In this document: in pieces, positions 1-5,915 of the stretch | How the letters are laid out: each line of letters begins with the position of its first letter | Numbering within the stretch: the stretch's first letter is position 1 | Source: an uncultured Flammeovirgaceae bacterium | Lineage (GTDB): Bacteria > Bacteroidota > Bacteroidia > Cytophagales > Cyclobacteriaceae | NCBI GenBank assembly: GCA_937138955.1 | Contig: CAKZPJ010000699.1 | Coordinates: 1 to 5,915 of the forward strand | DNA: 5,915 nt | Direction of reading: 5' to 3' | Notes under the pieces: generated by a model | Told to the model about the DNA's origin: nothing | Databases searched by the model: none | What the model saw: only the letters and a program-made list of their open reading frames with translations | Translations under genes and position numbers: made by a program

Positions 1-46
1 CTCAAAATCCGTTGTTTTCGCATCAAATAATTAACTCAAACAGCTT

Positions 47-637
47 CTAAGTTTTATTCTTCTTTAACCACTGCTCACGTTGCAGGTCAGGAAGATGATT
101 GATTTTAAAATCTTCAAATAATGCCTGAAATCCATCACCGTCGGGTGAGGCAGCGGTCATACCAACCATTACGGGCGTATTGGCTGGAAAATAGGCCAAT
201 CGTAGCAGAGTGAAGGTAGTGTTGTCTAGTGAATAGTGTATTTCTACGTAGTCTAGCCTTCTGATTGCTTTAAACCAGACAGATTCGGGAGCTTGCTCCA
301 GTTCTACTACGCTCCAATCACTGTGTTCCCGGGTGACTACCGCGCTTAGGTTTATTTTCTTGTTCACATATTCTACTCCTGTTTTAATCCAATTACGCTC
401 GTCTATTCTAATCATCAGACCCATCTGGTCGTAGCGAGATTTATACCCTCCACTTATCTTAACGGTTACTTCAAACTCTCCACCCAAATGACAGTAGTAG
501 AAAAGACCATCGTCTACTATAAAACCATAGTGTGTGATGCGCCAGAAATCAGTTTTGGGGGTTACGTACACCGACAGCGACTGGTCATTCGTAACATTCC
601 ACTGTTTCGGCTCATTAAACCATTGCATTTGTCTCAT
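47..637 (-). CDS. DUF1349 domain protein (concanavalin A-like fold), cytoplasmic
   Basis: This 196-residue protein matches my recollection of the DUF1349 family (COG3506, 'regulation of enolase 1', concanavalin A-like fold). The visible family pattern is an N-terminal W-F-N-E-P-x-x-W (6-13), a K-T-D-F-W segment (28-32), the core M-G-L-M-I-R-I-D-E-R-N-W-I-K-T-G-V-E-Y (72-90), and N-L-S-A-V-V-T-R-E-H-S-D-W-S (96-109). It fills most of the protein, so the gene looks full length. No signal peptide or membrane segment is seen, so it should be cytoplasmic. The biochemical role of the family is not settled; the fold suggests binding of a carbohydrate or a protein partner. The ATG at 637 is used, but a second ATG at 628 (Met4) would serve equally well, and neither has a strong Shine-Dalgarno. 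It lies 30 bp downstream of the SGNH esterase gene in the same direction, so cotranscription is likely. The family call is confident; the function is not. Confidence 0.85.
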   Translation of the reverse strand: MRQMQWFNEPKQWNVTNDQSLSVYVTPKTDFWRITHYGFIVDDGLFYYCHLGGEFEVTVKISGGYKSRYDQMGLMIRIDERNWIKTGVEYVNKKINLSAVVTREHSDWSVVELEQAPESVWFKAIRRLDYVEIHYSLDNTTFTLLRLAYFPANTPVMVGMTAASPDGDGFQALFEDFKINHLPDLQREQWLKKNKT

Positions 638-667
638 TGGCTGCTATTGATGCATCTATTATAGCGG

Positions 668-1345
668 TTACTTTTCTACGTAGGGCACTAATACCTCTTG
701 CCAGATTTTATACCCTTCGGCATTCATGTGCAGATTATCTTTCAAGAAGATATGTTCTACCACTTTTCCGTTATCATTCAGAGCGGGGTTCCATACATCG
801 GCAAACTCGGTATCTTTGGTTTTATCGGCGTACTTTTTCAGTCGGGCGTTTAGGTCTTCGTAGGTTGCTTTTAGTTCCCAGCGGGCTACACTAGGTTTAG
901 GGGAAATAAATACGACCGGAGTATCACCCAACTCCTTCTTGATCTTCTTACGGAGCTTTTTGGCCTCCCGCATAATCTGCTTAGGGCTATCGCCCGCGGC
1001 AATATCATTATCGCCTTCGTAAATAAAAATCTTAGAGGGTTGGTAGGGATAAATTACCCGGTCGGCATAGTGGAGCAAATCAGAGAATTGGGAACCGCCG
1101 AAGCCGCGGTTAATAATTCGCTGGTCGGGGAAATAATCGGATATATCCTGCCACTTCGCAATAGATGAGCTGCCGGTAAATAGGATGGCTCCCGACTCTA
1201 TCGGATTCGGAGCATCTTGCTGCTCAAACTTTTGAATAGTTTCTTCCCAACGTTCCGGTCCTTGCTCCTGAGCTACGGAAGTAAAGGCAAAAGTTGTAGC
1301 ACACAAGAGACCACTGACCATTTTCGCTATTGACGGTAAGTTCAT
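668..1345 (-). CDS. Exported SGNH/GDSL-type esterase or lipase
   Basis: Numbered from the ATG at 1345, the protein has 225 residues. Residues 1-25 form a signal peptide with a hydrophobic core (V-S-G-L-L-C-A-T-T-F-A-F) and a plausible cut after S-V-A, so it is exported to the periplasm or beyond. The SGNH hydrolase blocks are present in order: block I F-T-G-S-S-S-I (56-62) with Ser60 the probable nucleophile and Ser59 in the place of the GDSL Asp; block II N-R-G-F-G-G-S (79-85) supplying the oxyanion Gly; block III E-G-D-N-D (110-114) with Asn113; block V D-N-L-H (203-206) with the Asp203/His206 pair. Length fits the family. The fold hydrolyses esters, for example acyl or acetyl groups on lipids or sugars; the substrate cannot be read from the sequence. 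A TTG at 1372 would add nine residues, but it gives a poorer signal peptide and overlaps the likely -7 element, so ATG is preferred. It is the first gene of a probable two-gene operon with the DUF1349 gene. Confidence 0.88.
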   Translation of the reverse strand: MNLPSIAKMVSGLLCATTFAFTSVAQEQGPERWEETIQKFEQQDAPNPIESGAILFTGSSSIAKWQDISDYFPDQRIINRGFGGSQFSDLLHYADRVIYPYQPSKIFIYEGDNDIAAGDSPKQIMREAKKLRKKIKKELGDTPVVFISPKPSVARWELKATYEDLNARLKKYADKTKDTEFADVWNPALNDNGKVVEHIFLKDNLHMNAEGYKIWQEVLVPYVEK

Positions 1346-1369
1346 AGTTTGATTGTTAAGTAGTTTGTA

Positions 1370-1401
1370 CAAAAAGCCTGCGGAAGATAGGTTTTATCAA
1401 A
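1370..1401 (-). promoter_or_regulatory. Possible promoter of the esterase operon
   Basis: Read on the minus strand, TTTG (1401-1398) is followed after 20 bp by GCTTTTTG (1377-1370). This resembles the Bacteroidota pattern of a -33 TTTG and a -7 TAnnTTTG, but the two TA bases of the -7 element are missing. Transcription would start near 1363, leaving a leader of roughly 18 nt before the ATG at 1345. The site lies just inside the left end of the insertion sequence, so the insertion did not remove it. This is a pattern match only. Confidence 0.3.
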
Positions 1402-1440
1402 CACCTTCGCAATTCCTGATTTGATTAGTTAAAGCGAGAA

Positions 1441-1455
1441 GGGTGTACGACAAAT
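1441..1455 (+). repeat. Left terminal inverted repeat of the insertion sequence
   Basis: GGGTGTACGACAAAT is the exact reverse complement of 2468-2482. Similarity continues inward, with TTCC here against ATCC at the other end and then CAT at both ends offset by one base. The transposase ATG follows about 40 bp inside. Confidence 0.93.
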
Positions 1456-1495
1456 TTCCTCATGGGTATAAATTCGTATTTTGCCTTCAAAAACG

Positions 1496-2461
1496 ATGGA
1501 CTTCAAAGAACGAGCTAACCAACTACTTGACCGCCATTTAGCGGAATGGGAATCTGATCCGAGTCGCCTGGACTCTGAAACATCACATGAGAGCGGCGCA
1601 CAGGTGAATGCCAAACAAATAGAGCGGGTCTGTCATCATTATGGCCAAGCCCTTGAAGACGAAAACCAGCAAATGATTACTCAACAAGTATACAAAGAGT
1701 ATGAAGGCGAACAAGTAAACCAGCGGCACTATGTGAGTGTAGATGGGGCAATGTACTTAACGCGAGAGGAGAGCTGGAGGGAGCGGCTGTCGCGCGGCAA
1801 GTTGGGACGAATTTATAGACAGGATGATCGGGCAGCGGTTAGCAAAGACCGGGCAATGCTCACTGATTCCACGTATGTTTCTCACTTGGGGCATCATCAA
1901 GACTTCATCACCAAGATGAACTATGAGTTGGAAAATCTCAACCAACTCGTCTTCATCGCTGATGGTGCCCGCTGGATATGGCCGCCATGGAATGGAAATG
2001 GATAGACGCTACTTATCCAGAGAGCACCCAGATCGTAGACTTTTACCATGTCAAAGAGCACCTATGCGCCTTTGCCAAATTACATTTTCTGGATCAAGAG
2101 CAACGCACTATGTGGAAGCAGCAGATGAGCGACGTGATGCTTAGTCAAGGACTAAATCCAGTGATTGCGGCTCTGCGAGCTATGCCCGAGCAGCAGGGAA
2201 GTCATCAGAAACGAAAGGAACTACTGAGGGTACCTAAGCAAGAATGAAGTACGGATGCAGTACCATGATTTTATTGAACAGGGAATGTTGATAGGCTCTG
2301 GAGCCATAGAATCAGCACATCGGGATGTTTTGCAGGAACGTATGAAACTATCCGGACAACGCTGGACTTTACAGGGCTTTCAACAGATGCCGCAACTGCG
2401 GGTAGCTTACAAAAATAAAGAAGCGCGAAGAATTACCAGCTTATGCAAACAAGTCGCTTAA
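1496..2461 (+). pseudogene. ISKra4-like transposase, broken by two frameshifts
   Basis: Three open segments join into one transposase. Segment one (ATG 1496, or TTG 1481) runs to about 1982 and ends at D-G-A-R-W-I-W. Segment two is one frame back, about 1984 to 2225, and reads M-E-W-K-W-I-D-A-T-Y-P then V-D-F-Y-H-V-K-E-H-L. Segment three returns to the first frame from about 2228 and reads Y-L-S-K-N-E-V-R-M, G-S-G-A-I-E-S-A, then L-S-G-Q-R-W to the TAA at 2459. The likely DDE catalytic residues are Asp at 1742 (V-D-G-A-M-Y), Asp at 1961 and Glu at 2309, so all three survive but are split between frames. The first break behaves as a 1-base loss, the second as a 1-base gain. No slippery heptamer is seen at either, so programmed frameshifting is unlikely. 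The repaired protein would be about 320 residues, shorter than the 400 or more I expect for this family; the N-terminal cysteine-rich zinc finger seems absent, with the first helix leading almost directly into G-A-Q-V-N-A-K-Q-I-E-R-V. An internal deletion would explain this. Confidence 0.85.
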
Positions 2462-2467
2462 TGGGAT

Positions 2468-2482
2468 ATTTGTCGTACACCC
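2468..2482 (-). repeat. Right terminal inverted repeat of the insertion sequence
   Basis: ATTTGTCGTACACCC is the exact reverse complement of 1441-1455. It starts only 6 bp after the transposase stop codon, a compact arrangement usual for insertion sequences. Confidence 0.93.
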
Positions 2483-2761
2483 ATCAGCAGTTTATTTGTA
2501 TATGACCATGAAGATTTTTATAGGCATTGCGCTGCAATCTGTGCAGAACATTATTTATCTCAATCTGCTGCTCGTTATACGATCGGGTAATGCTCCGTTG
2601 TACGCACCGCAAAGCGACGATATTCATCAGATGATAAATTTGGCTATCTCATTAGGTGCAGCCGGCATACCGTCCCCAATCTTAAGCTATCCTATTTCTC
2701 TGGAAGGGCCTGAAATTTATTCTAAATTCTATTGGACATAAATATCAGCATGTTAAGATAG
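2483..2761. other. Gene-free spacer between the insertion sequence and the susC-like promoter
   Basis: I recognise no gene here. One plus-strand frame stays open for 81 codons from a TTG at 2496 (first ATG at 2502) to a stop ending at 2741. Its product starts with a hydrophobic stretch (I-F-I-G-I-A-L at about residues 7-13, then N-I-I-Y-L-N-L-L-L-V-I) but resembles no family I know and has no ribosome binding site, so I do not call it. The minus strand is interrupted by stops in the frames I read. A second TAnnTTTG-like motif (TAAATTTG, 2635-2642) lacks a partner -33 element at the right distance. The stretch may be ordinary upstream DNA or the remains of a decayed gene. Confidence 0.6.
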
Positions 2762-2782
2762 TATACTGTTTAGGTAAGTTTG
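2751..2782 (+). promoter_or_regulatory. Likely promoter of the susC-like gene
   Basis: TAAGTTTG at 2775-2782 is a full match to the Bacteroidota -7 consensus TAnnTTTG. The region about 20 bp upstream (TGTT, 2751-2754) is only a weak -33 match. Transcription would start near 2789, giving a leader of about 60 nt before the ATG at 2848. The -7 element overlaps the inner end of the left arm of the inverted repeat at 2762-2776, so a protein bound there would be placed to block or aid the polymerase. Confidence 0.5.
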
Positions 2783-2842
2783 TGGTTTATTTCTCTTTCA
2801 AAGACGTCTACTTTTATTCCTTTACTATACCTAAACACTATA
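2762..2842. repeat. Interrupted inverted repeat at the susC-like promoter (14 of 15 bp)
   Basis: The left arm TATACTGTTTAGGTA (2762-2776) and the right arm TACCTAAACACTATA (2828-2842) are reverse complements except at one position, with 51 bp between them. The left arm touches the putative -7 element; the right arm ends 5 bp before the ATG at 2848. The arm centres are about 66 bp apart, close to six helical turns. Possible roles are a two-site operator, an RNA stem that closes over the translation start if transcription begins further upstream, or the ends of a tiny mobile element. The sequence alone does not decide. Confidence 0.75.
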
Positions 2843-2847
2843 AGCTT

Positions 2848-5800
2848 ATGAAAAAGGTCTTACAAACTCGTATTGGGAGAAAGATATTGACCTTGGTCAT
2901 TCCTCTTCTTCTCGCTCAGGCAACATACGCGCAAAATGATATTGTAAGTGGCTCAGTTACTGATGAATCGGGGGGAGTTTTACCGGGGGTCACGGTTATC
3001 AATAAGGGTTCTTTAGCCGGAACCGTTACTGATATAGACGGGAAATACCGAATTGAGGTCGGCGACAATGCTACCTTAACATTTAGTTTCGTGGGTTACT
3101 TAACAAAGGATGTTCCAGTGGGCTCCCGCTCGGTAGTAGACGTAGCCATGGAGCCTGATCTGGTTTCGTTGGATGAAGTAGTAGTAACCGCGCTAGGACT
3201 TACCCGAGAGAAAGAATCACTTGGGTACGCCGTACAGGAGCTGGAGGGTAACGAACTGAACCCTTCTAATGATCCTAATATTGTCAATTCACTGTCGGGT
3301 AAGATTGCTGGGGTGCAAGTGACTAGTGGCGGAAGCACAGTCGGGGCTTCATCTAGAATCGTGATCAGAGGGAACGCATCTTTTGGTGACAATCAACCAC
3401 TTTTCGTGGTGGACGGTACTCCAATCGACAATACAACGACCAACCTTGCAGGTGCGGGCGGTGTTGACTGGGGAAATACTGCTTCGGATTTAGACGTGAA
3501 TAATATTGAATCGGTTTCGGTGCTAAAAGGAGCTACTGCCGCGGCTTTGTACGGTAGCCGGGCTACCAACGGAGTAATTCTAATTACTACGAAGAGGGGA
3601 AATCAAAACGGAAATAAGATTGGCGTAGACGTCTCGTCATCCGTAATTGTTGACGATCCTTCTTATTTTCCAGCTTTTCAAAATGAGTACGGTGGTGGCT
3701 GGAATGGTAGTGAGTATATTTACGATCAGTACCAAGCTAATAATCCGGGGGCAAACCTGTCGTATAATGAGTACGCCAAGCAGTTCTCCTACAATTACGT
3801 AGATGGACTAGGTGGTGGAGTAAGCGACTCGGGACCTATCAACTGGGGCCCCCGACTAGATGCCGGATTACTATTAGACCAATGGTCTACTGGTCCGAAC
3901 AGCCCTTGGGTTTCTCGTCCGGGTAACATCGATGACTACTTTAGAACTGGCGTAAACCTGGAAAATAATGTAGCTATATCCGCTTCCGGTGAAAAAGCCT
4001 ACGGTAGAGTATCATTTACTAATCTGGATACCAAAGGAATAATAGAGAATACCGATCAGCGGCAAAATACGATTAACGCTAGTTTTACGCTTACACCTAG
4101 CGACCGAATCACTGCCAATGCTAACGTCTCTTACCTAAAGAAAGAGAGTGATAACATTCCTAACAACGGATATTCGGGAGCTATTGTGAACTACGCTTGG
4201 CGACAGCGAGACTTTGATACGAATTACGCTCGACAAATTTTTGAGGAGCAGGGCAACGAAGGGTACATGTTTCCCAATCAGGACAACCCGTTCTATAGTT
4301 TAAGAAACACCACTTCTTTCTTCCGGGATCGGACATTCGGAAACGCGAGTATTGATTATAAAATCAATGACTGGCTATCTATTTTGGGTCGCGGGGGTAT
4401 AGATTTTTACAATGAATACCGAAAGGATATTACCCAGGCCGGAACCTCTCGTAATATGCGAAGAGGTATGGGTGGGCAGTTTAACCAAACTCAAATCTAT
4501 TCCAAAGAAACTAACTTAGACCTTATACTAAGTTTCGATAAGCGATTCGGCGATTTCGAGTTCGACGCTTTAGTGGGTGCCAACTACCGAAATAACGTAA
4601 ACAAGAGCATGTTTATGAGAGCTAATGATCTCACGGTACCTGATCTCCATACCATTACTAATGCTAAGGGTAATCCATCCGTGAGTATGTACGATGGCGA
4701 ATGGGAAACCAACAGTTTGTTTTTCTCCGCCAACGGCTCGTATAAAGATTATCTATACCTAGGAGTAACCGGACGTAACGACTGGAGTTCTACGCTTCCT
4801 TCCGATAAGTGGTCGTATTTTTACCCGTCCGTTAGCTTGGGCTTTGTACTTACCGAGGCACTCCAGTTACAGTCTAATTTGTTGAGCTACGCCAAGTTGA
4901 GAGGTAGCTGGGCTCGAGTTGGGGGTGATACTGATCCCTATCAGCTCGACCGAACTTACTCAGCCGGTACGTTTAATTCAGTAGCTACCTTTAGACCAAC
5001 ATCTACCTTACCTCCGACTAACCTTCTGCCGGAAGAAACTGAATCATACGAGATAGGGGCAGAGTTACGGTTTTTTAATAGTAGGGTGAATTTGGATGTA
5101 ACGTACTACAACCAATTGACGGCCAATCAGATATTAGAGGTAGCTACTTCCCGAACAACCGGGTACGGTGCCATGCTGCTAAATGCGGGAGAAATTCAGA
5201 ACAGTGGCGTTGAGTTAATGCTAAATGCAGAGGCAATCAATACTCCTTCCGGATTTAGCTGGGACGTAACCGTGAACTGGGCTAAAAACAGAAGTGTGGT
5301 TAATGAGCTATTCGGCGATCTGGAATCGTACCGTATATCTCGTGGTTTTGGAGGAGCTACTCTGCTGGGTATTCCTGGTCAGGAATGGGGTATTCTTTGG
5401 GGGCTTCCTTTCGTAAGAGATGATAATGGTAGTGTGGTGGTTAATAATAACGGAATTCCACTGACGACCAATGAAGGCACAAACCTCGGTAATGTTACCC
5501 CGGACTTTACGGGTGGACTGAGAAATTCATTCAGGTTCAAAGGGTTTAACTTGAGCGCGCTACTAGACGTCCGTAAAGGGGGTGACTTCTTCAGCACTAG
5601 TGCTTGGCATTCTTACCCTACTGGTACCTATGAAGTTACTACCCGAAATAATGTACGCGAGACCGGTCTCATTGTAGATGGCGTAAACGAAGGGGGAAGT
5701 CCTAACGATATCCGAGTATCGGCTCAGGATTATTTTGGCGGTTCTTGGATGTGGAACAACCACGAGTACTCAATTCTAGATGGTTCTTTCGTGAAGCTAA

Positions 5801-5915
5801 GAGAAGTAGTTCTAGGGTATAGCTTCAATGTTAATAATATTAATTGGCTACAGCGATTAAACCTATCGTTTGTGGGAAGAAACCTGGCTATCATCTATCA
5901 GGATGAATCCACTCG
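2848..5915 (+). CDS. SusC/RagA-family TonB-linked outer membrane transporter (3' end outside window)
   Basis: The frame is open from the ATG at 2848 to the window edge, 1022 full codons. Order of parts: signal peptide 1-28 (K-K-V start, hydrophobic I-L-T-L-V-I-P-L-L-L, cut after T-Y-A); carboxypeptidase-regulatory-like beta domain about 33-104 (G-S-V-T-D-E-S-G-G-V-L-P-G-V-T-V, then G-T-V-T-D-I-D-G-K-Y); TonB-box-like L-D-E-V-V-V-T-A-L-G at 108-117; plug about 125-251 with F-V-V-D-G-T-P-I-D-N (186-195) and the SusC signature L-K-G-A-T-A-A-A-L-Y-G-S-R (226-238); then the 22-strand-type barrel with T-G-R-N-D-W-S-S-T-L-P at 641-651. The last visible part (F-V-K-L-R-E-V-V-L-G-Y, then G-R-N-L) is typical of the C-terminal region, so probably only some tens of residues are missing. 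Such proteins pair with a SusD-like lipoprotein and use TonB energy to import glycans or peptides through the outer membrane; the substrate here is unknown. A susD-like gene is expected next downstream. Confidence 0.96.
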   Translation, partial: MKKVLQTRIGRKILTLVIPLLLAQATYAQNDIVSGSVTDESGGVLPGVTVINKGSLAGTVTDIDGKYRIEVGDNATLTFSFVGYLTKDVPVGSRSVVDVAMEPDLVSLDEVVVTALGLTREKESLGYAVQELEGNELNPSNDPNIVNSLSGKIAGVQVTSGGSTVGASSRIVIRGNASFGDNQPLFVVDGTPIDNTTTNLAGAGGVDWGNTASDLDVNNIESVSVLKGATAAALYGSRATNGVILITTKRGNQNGNKIGVDVSSSVIVDDPSYFPAFQNEYGGGWNGSEYIYDQYQANNPGANLSYNEYAKQFSYNYVDGLGGGVSDSGPINWGPRLDAGLLLDQWSTGPNSPWVSRPGNIDDYFRTGVNLENNVAISASGEKAYGRVSFTNLDTKGIIENTDQRQNTINASFTLTPSDRITANANVSYLKKESDNIPNNGYSGAIVNYAWRQRDFDTNYARQIFEEQGNEGYMFPNQDNPFYSLRNTTSFFRDRTFGNASIDYKINDWLSILGRGGIDFYNEYRKDITQAGTSRNMRRGMGGQFNQTQIYSKETNLDLILSFDKRFGDFEFDALVGANYRNNVNKSMFMRANDLTVPDLHTITNAKGNPSVSMYDGEWETNSLFFSANGSYKDYLYLGVTGRNDWSSTLPSDKWSYFYPSVSLGFVLTEALQLQSNLLSYAKLRGSWARVGGDTDPYQLDRTYSAGTFNSVATFRPTSTLPPTNLLPEETESYEIGAELRFFNSRVNLDVTYYNQLTANQILEVATSRTTGYGAMLLNAGEIQNSGVELMLNAEAINTPSGFSWDVTVNWAKNRSVVNELFGDLESYRISRGFGGATLLGIPGQEWGILWGLPFVRDDNGSVVVNNNGIPLTTNEGTNLGNVTPDFTGGLRNSFRFKGFNLSALLDVRKGGDFFSTSAWHSYPTGTYEVTTRNNVRETGLIVDGVNEGGSPNDIRVSAQDYFGGSWMWNNHEYSILDGSFVKLREVVLGYSFNVNNINWLQRLNLSFVGRNLAIIYQDEST

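Larger units (their letters stand above)
1441..2482 (+). mobile_element. Degenerate insertion sequence, ISKra4-like, complete ends
   Basis: The element is 1042 bp long, bounded by inverted repeats that begin GGGTGTACGACAAAT at both ends, and holds one transposase gene that nearly fills it. The transposase remains match the ISKra4 type, including a D-G-A-x-W-I-W motif, a D-F-Y-H motif and a G-S-G-A-I-E-S-A motif. I see no target-site duplication: the left flank ends AAAGCGAGAA and the right flank begins ATCAGCAGTT. The gene carries two frameshifts, so this copy cannot make an intact transposase, although its ends could still be acted on by an enzyme from an intact copy elsewhere. It sits in the divergent intergenic region between the esterase operon and the susC-like gene and disrupts neither. 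ISKra4 assignment is from motif memory; the boundaries are seen directly. Confidence 0.85.

Noticed and set aside
1..46. A terminator for the esterase/DUF1349 operon.
   Set aside because: No hairpin followed by a T-run can be seen on the minus strand in the 46 bases available; it may lie beyond the window.
637..894. An 85-codon plus-strand frame opposite the SGNH esterase gene.
   Set aside because: It is antisense to a gene with all catalytic blocks intact, and its composition is arginine- and tyrosine-rich, as expected of a shadow frame.
1429..1945. Two minus-strand open frames (61 and 62 codons) opposite the transposase.
   Set aside because: They are antisense to recognisable transposase sequence and have no motifs or start signals of their own.
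1923..2144. A 73-codon plus-strand frame inside the insertion sequence.
   Set aside because: It overlaps the transposase in a third frame with arginine-rich, family-unlike sequence, while the other two frames carry clear transposase motifs.
1975..2230. Programmed ribosomal frameshifting in the transposase.
   Set aside because: Neither shift site has an A-AAA-AAG-type slippery heptamer or an evident following stem, and the two shifts go in opposite directions.
2496..2741. An 81-codon plus-strand open frame that could be a small membrane protein.
   Set aside because: It begins with TTG (ATG only at 2502), lacks a ribosome binding site, matches no family I know, and has no coding pattern beyond one hydrophobic stretch; described only as part of the spacer.
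2840..2849. Perfect palindrome ATAAGCTTAT overlapping the susC-like start codon.
   Set aside because: It is only 10 bp and has no loop to form a stable hairpin, so it is likely chance.
3096..3392. Minus-strand open frames opposite the susC-like gene (also at 5379-5597 and 5563-5763).
   Set aside because: They lie antisense to the continuous, family-matching SusC frame and show serine/proline/threonine-rich shadow sequence.

Overview
The window reads as chromosomal DNA from a Bacteroidota bacterium, most likely a free-living Cytophagales-type lineage (the rank is inference). The main evidence is a SusC/RagA-type TonB-linked outer membrane transporter, an architecture characteristic of this phylum. 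Bacteroidota-style promoter elements (-7 TAnnTTTG) and the lack of strong Shine-Dalgarno sequences before the genes agree with this.

Layout. (1) Positions 47-1345, minus strand: two co-directional genes 30 bp apart, probably one operon. The upstream gene encodes an exported SGNH/GDSL-type esterase with its catalytic blocks intact. The downstream gene encodes a cytoplasmic DUF1349 (concanavalin A-like fold) protein. (2) Positions 1441-2482: a complete but dead insertion sequence of about 1.04 kb with near-identical terminal inverted repeats (15 bp perfect). Its single transposase gene resembles the ISKra4 family, is broken by two opposite frameshifts, and seems to lack the usual N-terminal zinc-finger region. 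(3) Positions 2483-2847: 365 bp with no recognisable gene. Its right part holds a likely promoter and a striking 14/15-bp interrupted inverted repeat just before the next gene. (4) Position 2848 to the window end, plus strand: a SusC/RagA-like transporter, 1022 codons visible, open at the right edge and missing only the last part of its barrel.

The SusC-like protein would import a glycan or other oligomer with a SusD-like lipoprotein, which would be expected just beyond the window. The exported SGNH esterase could remove ester decorations from such a substrate, but it is transcribed divergently and separated by the insertion sequence, so a shared pathway is only a possibility. I see no CRISPR array, tRNA, rRNA or recognisable defence system. 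The best candidates for something undescribed are the inverted repeat at the susC-like promoter and the unexplained spacer beside the insertion sequence.
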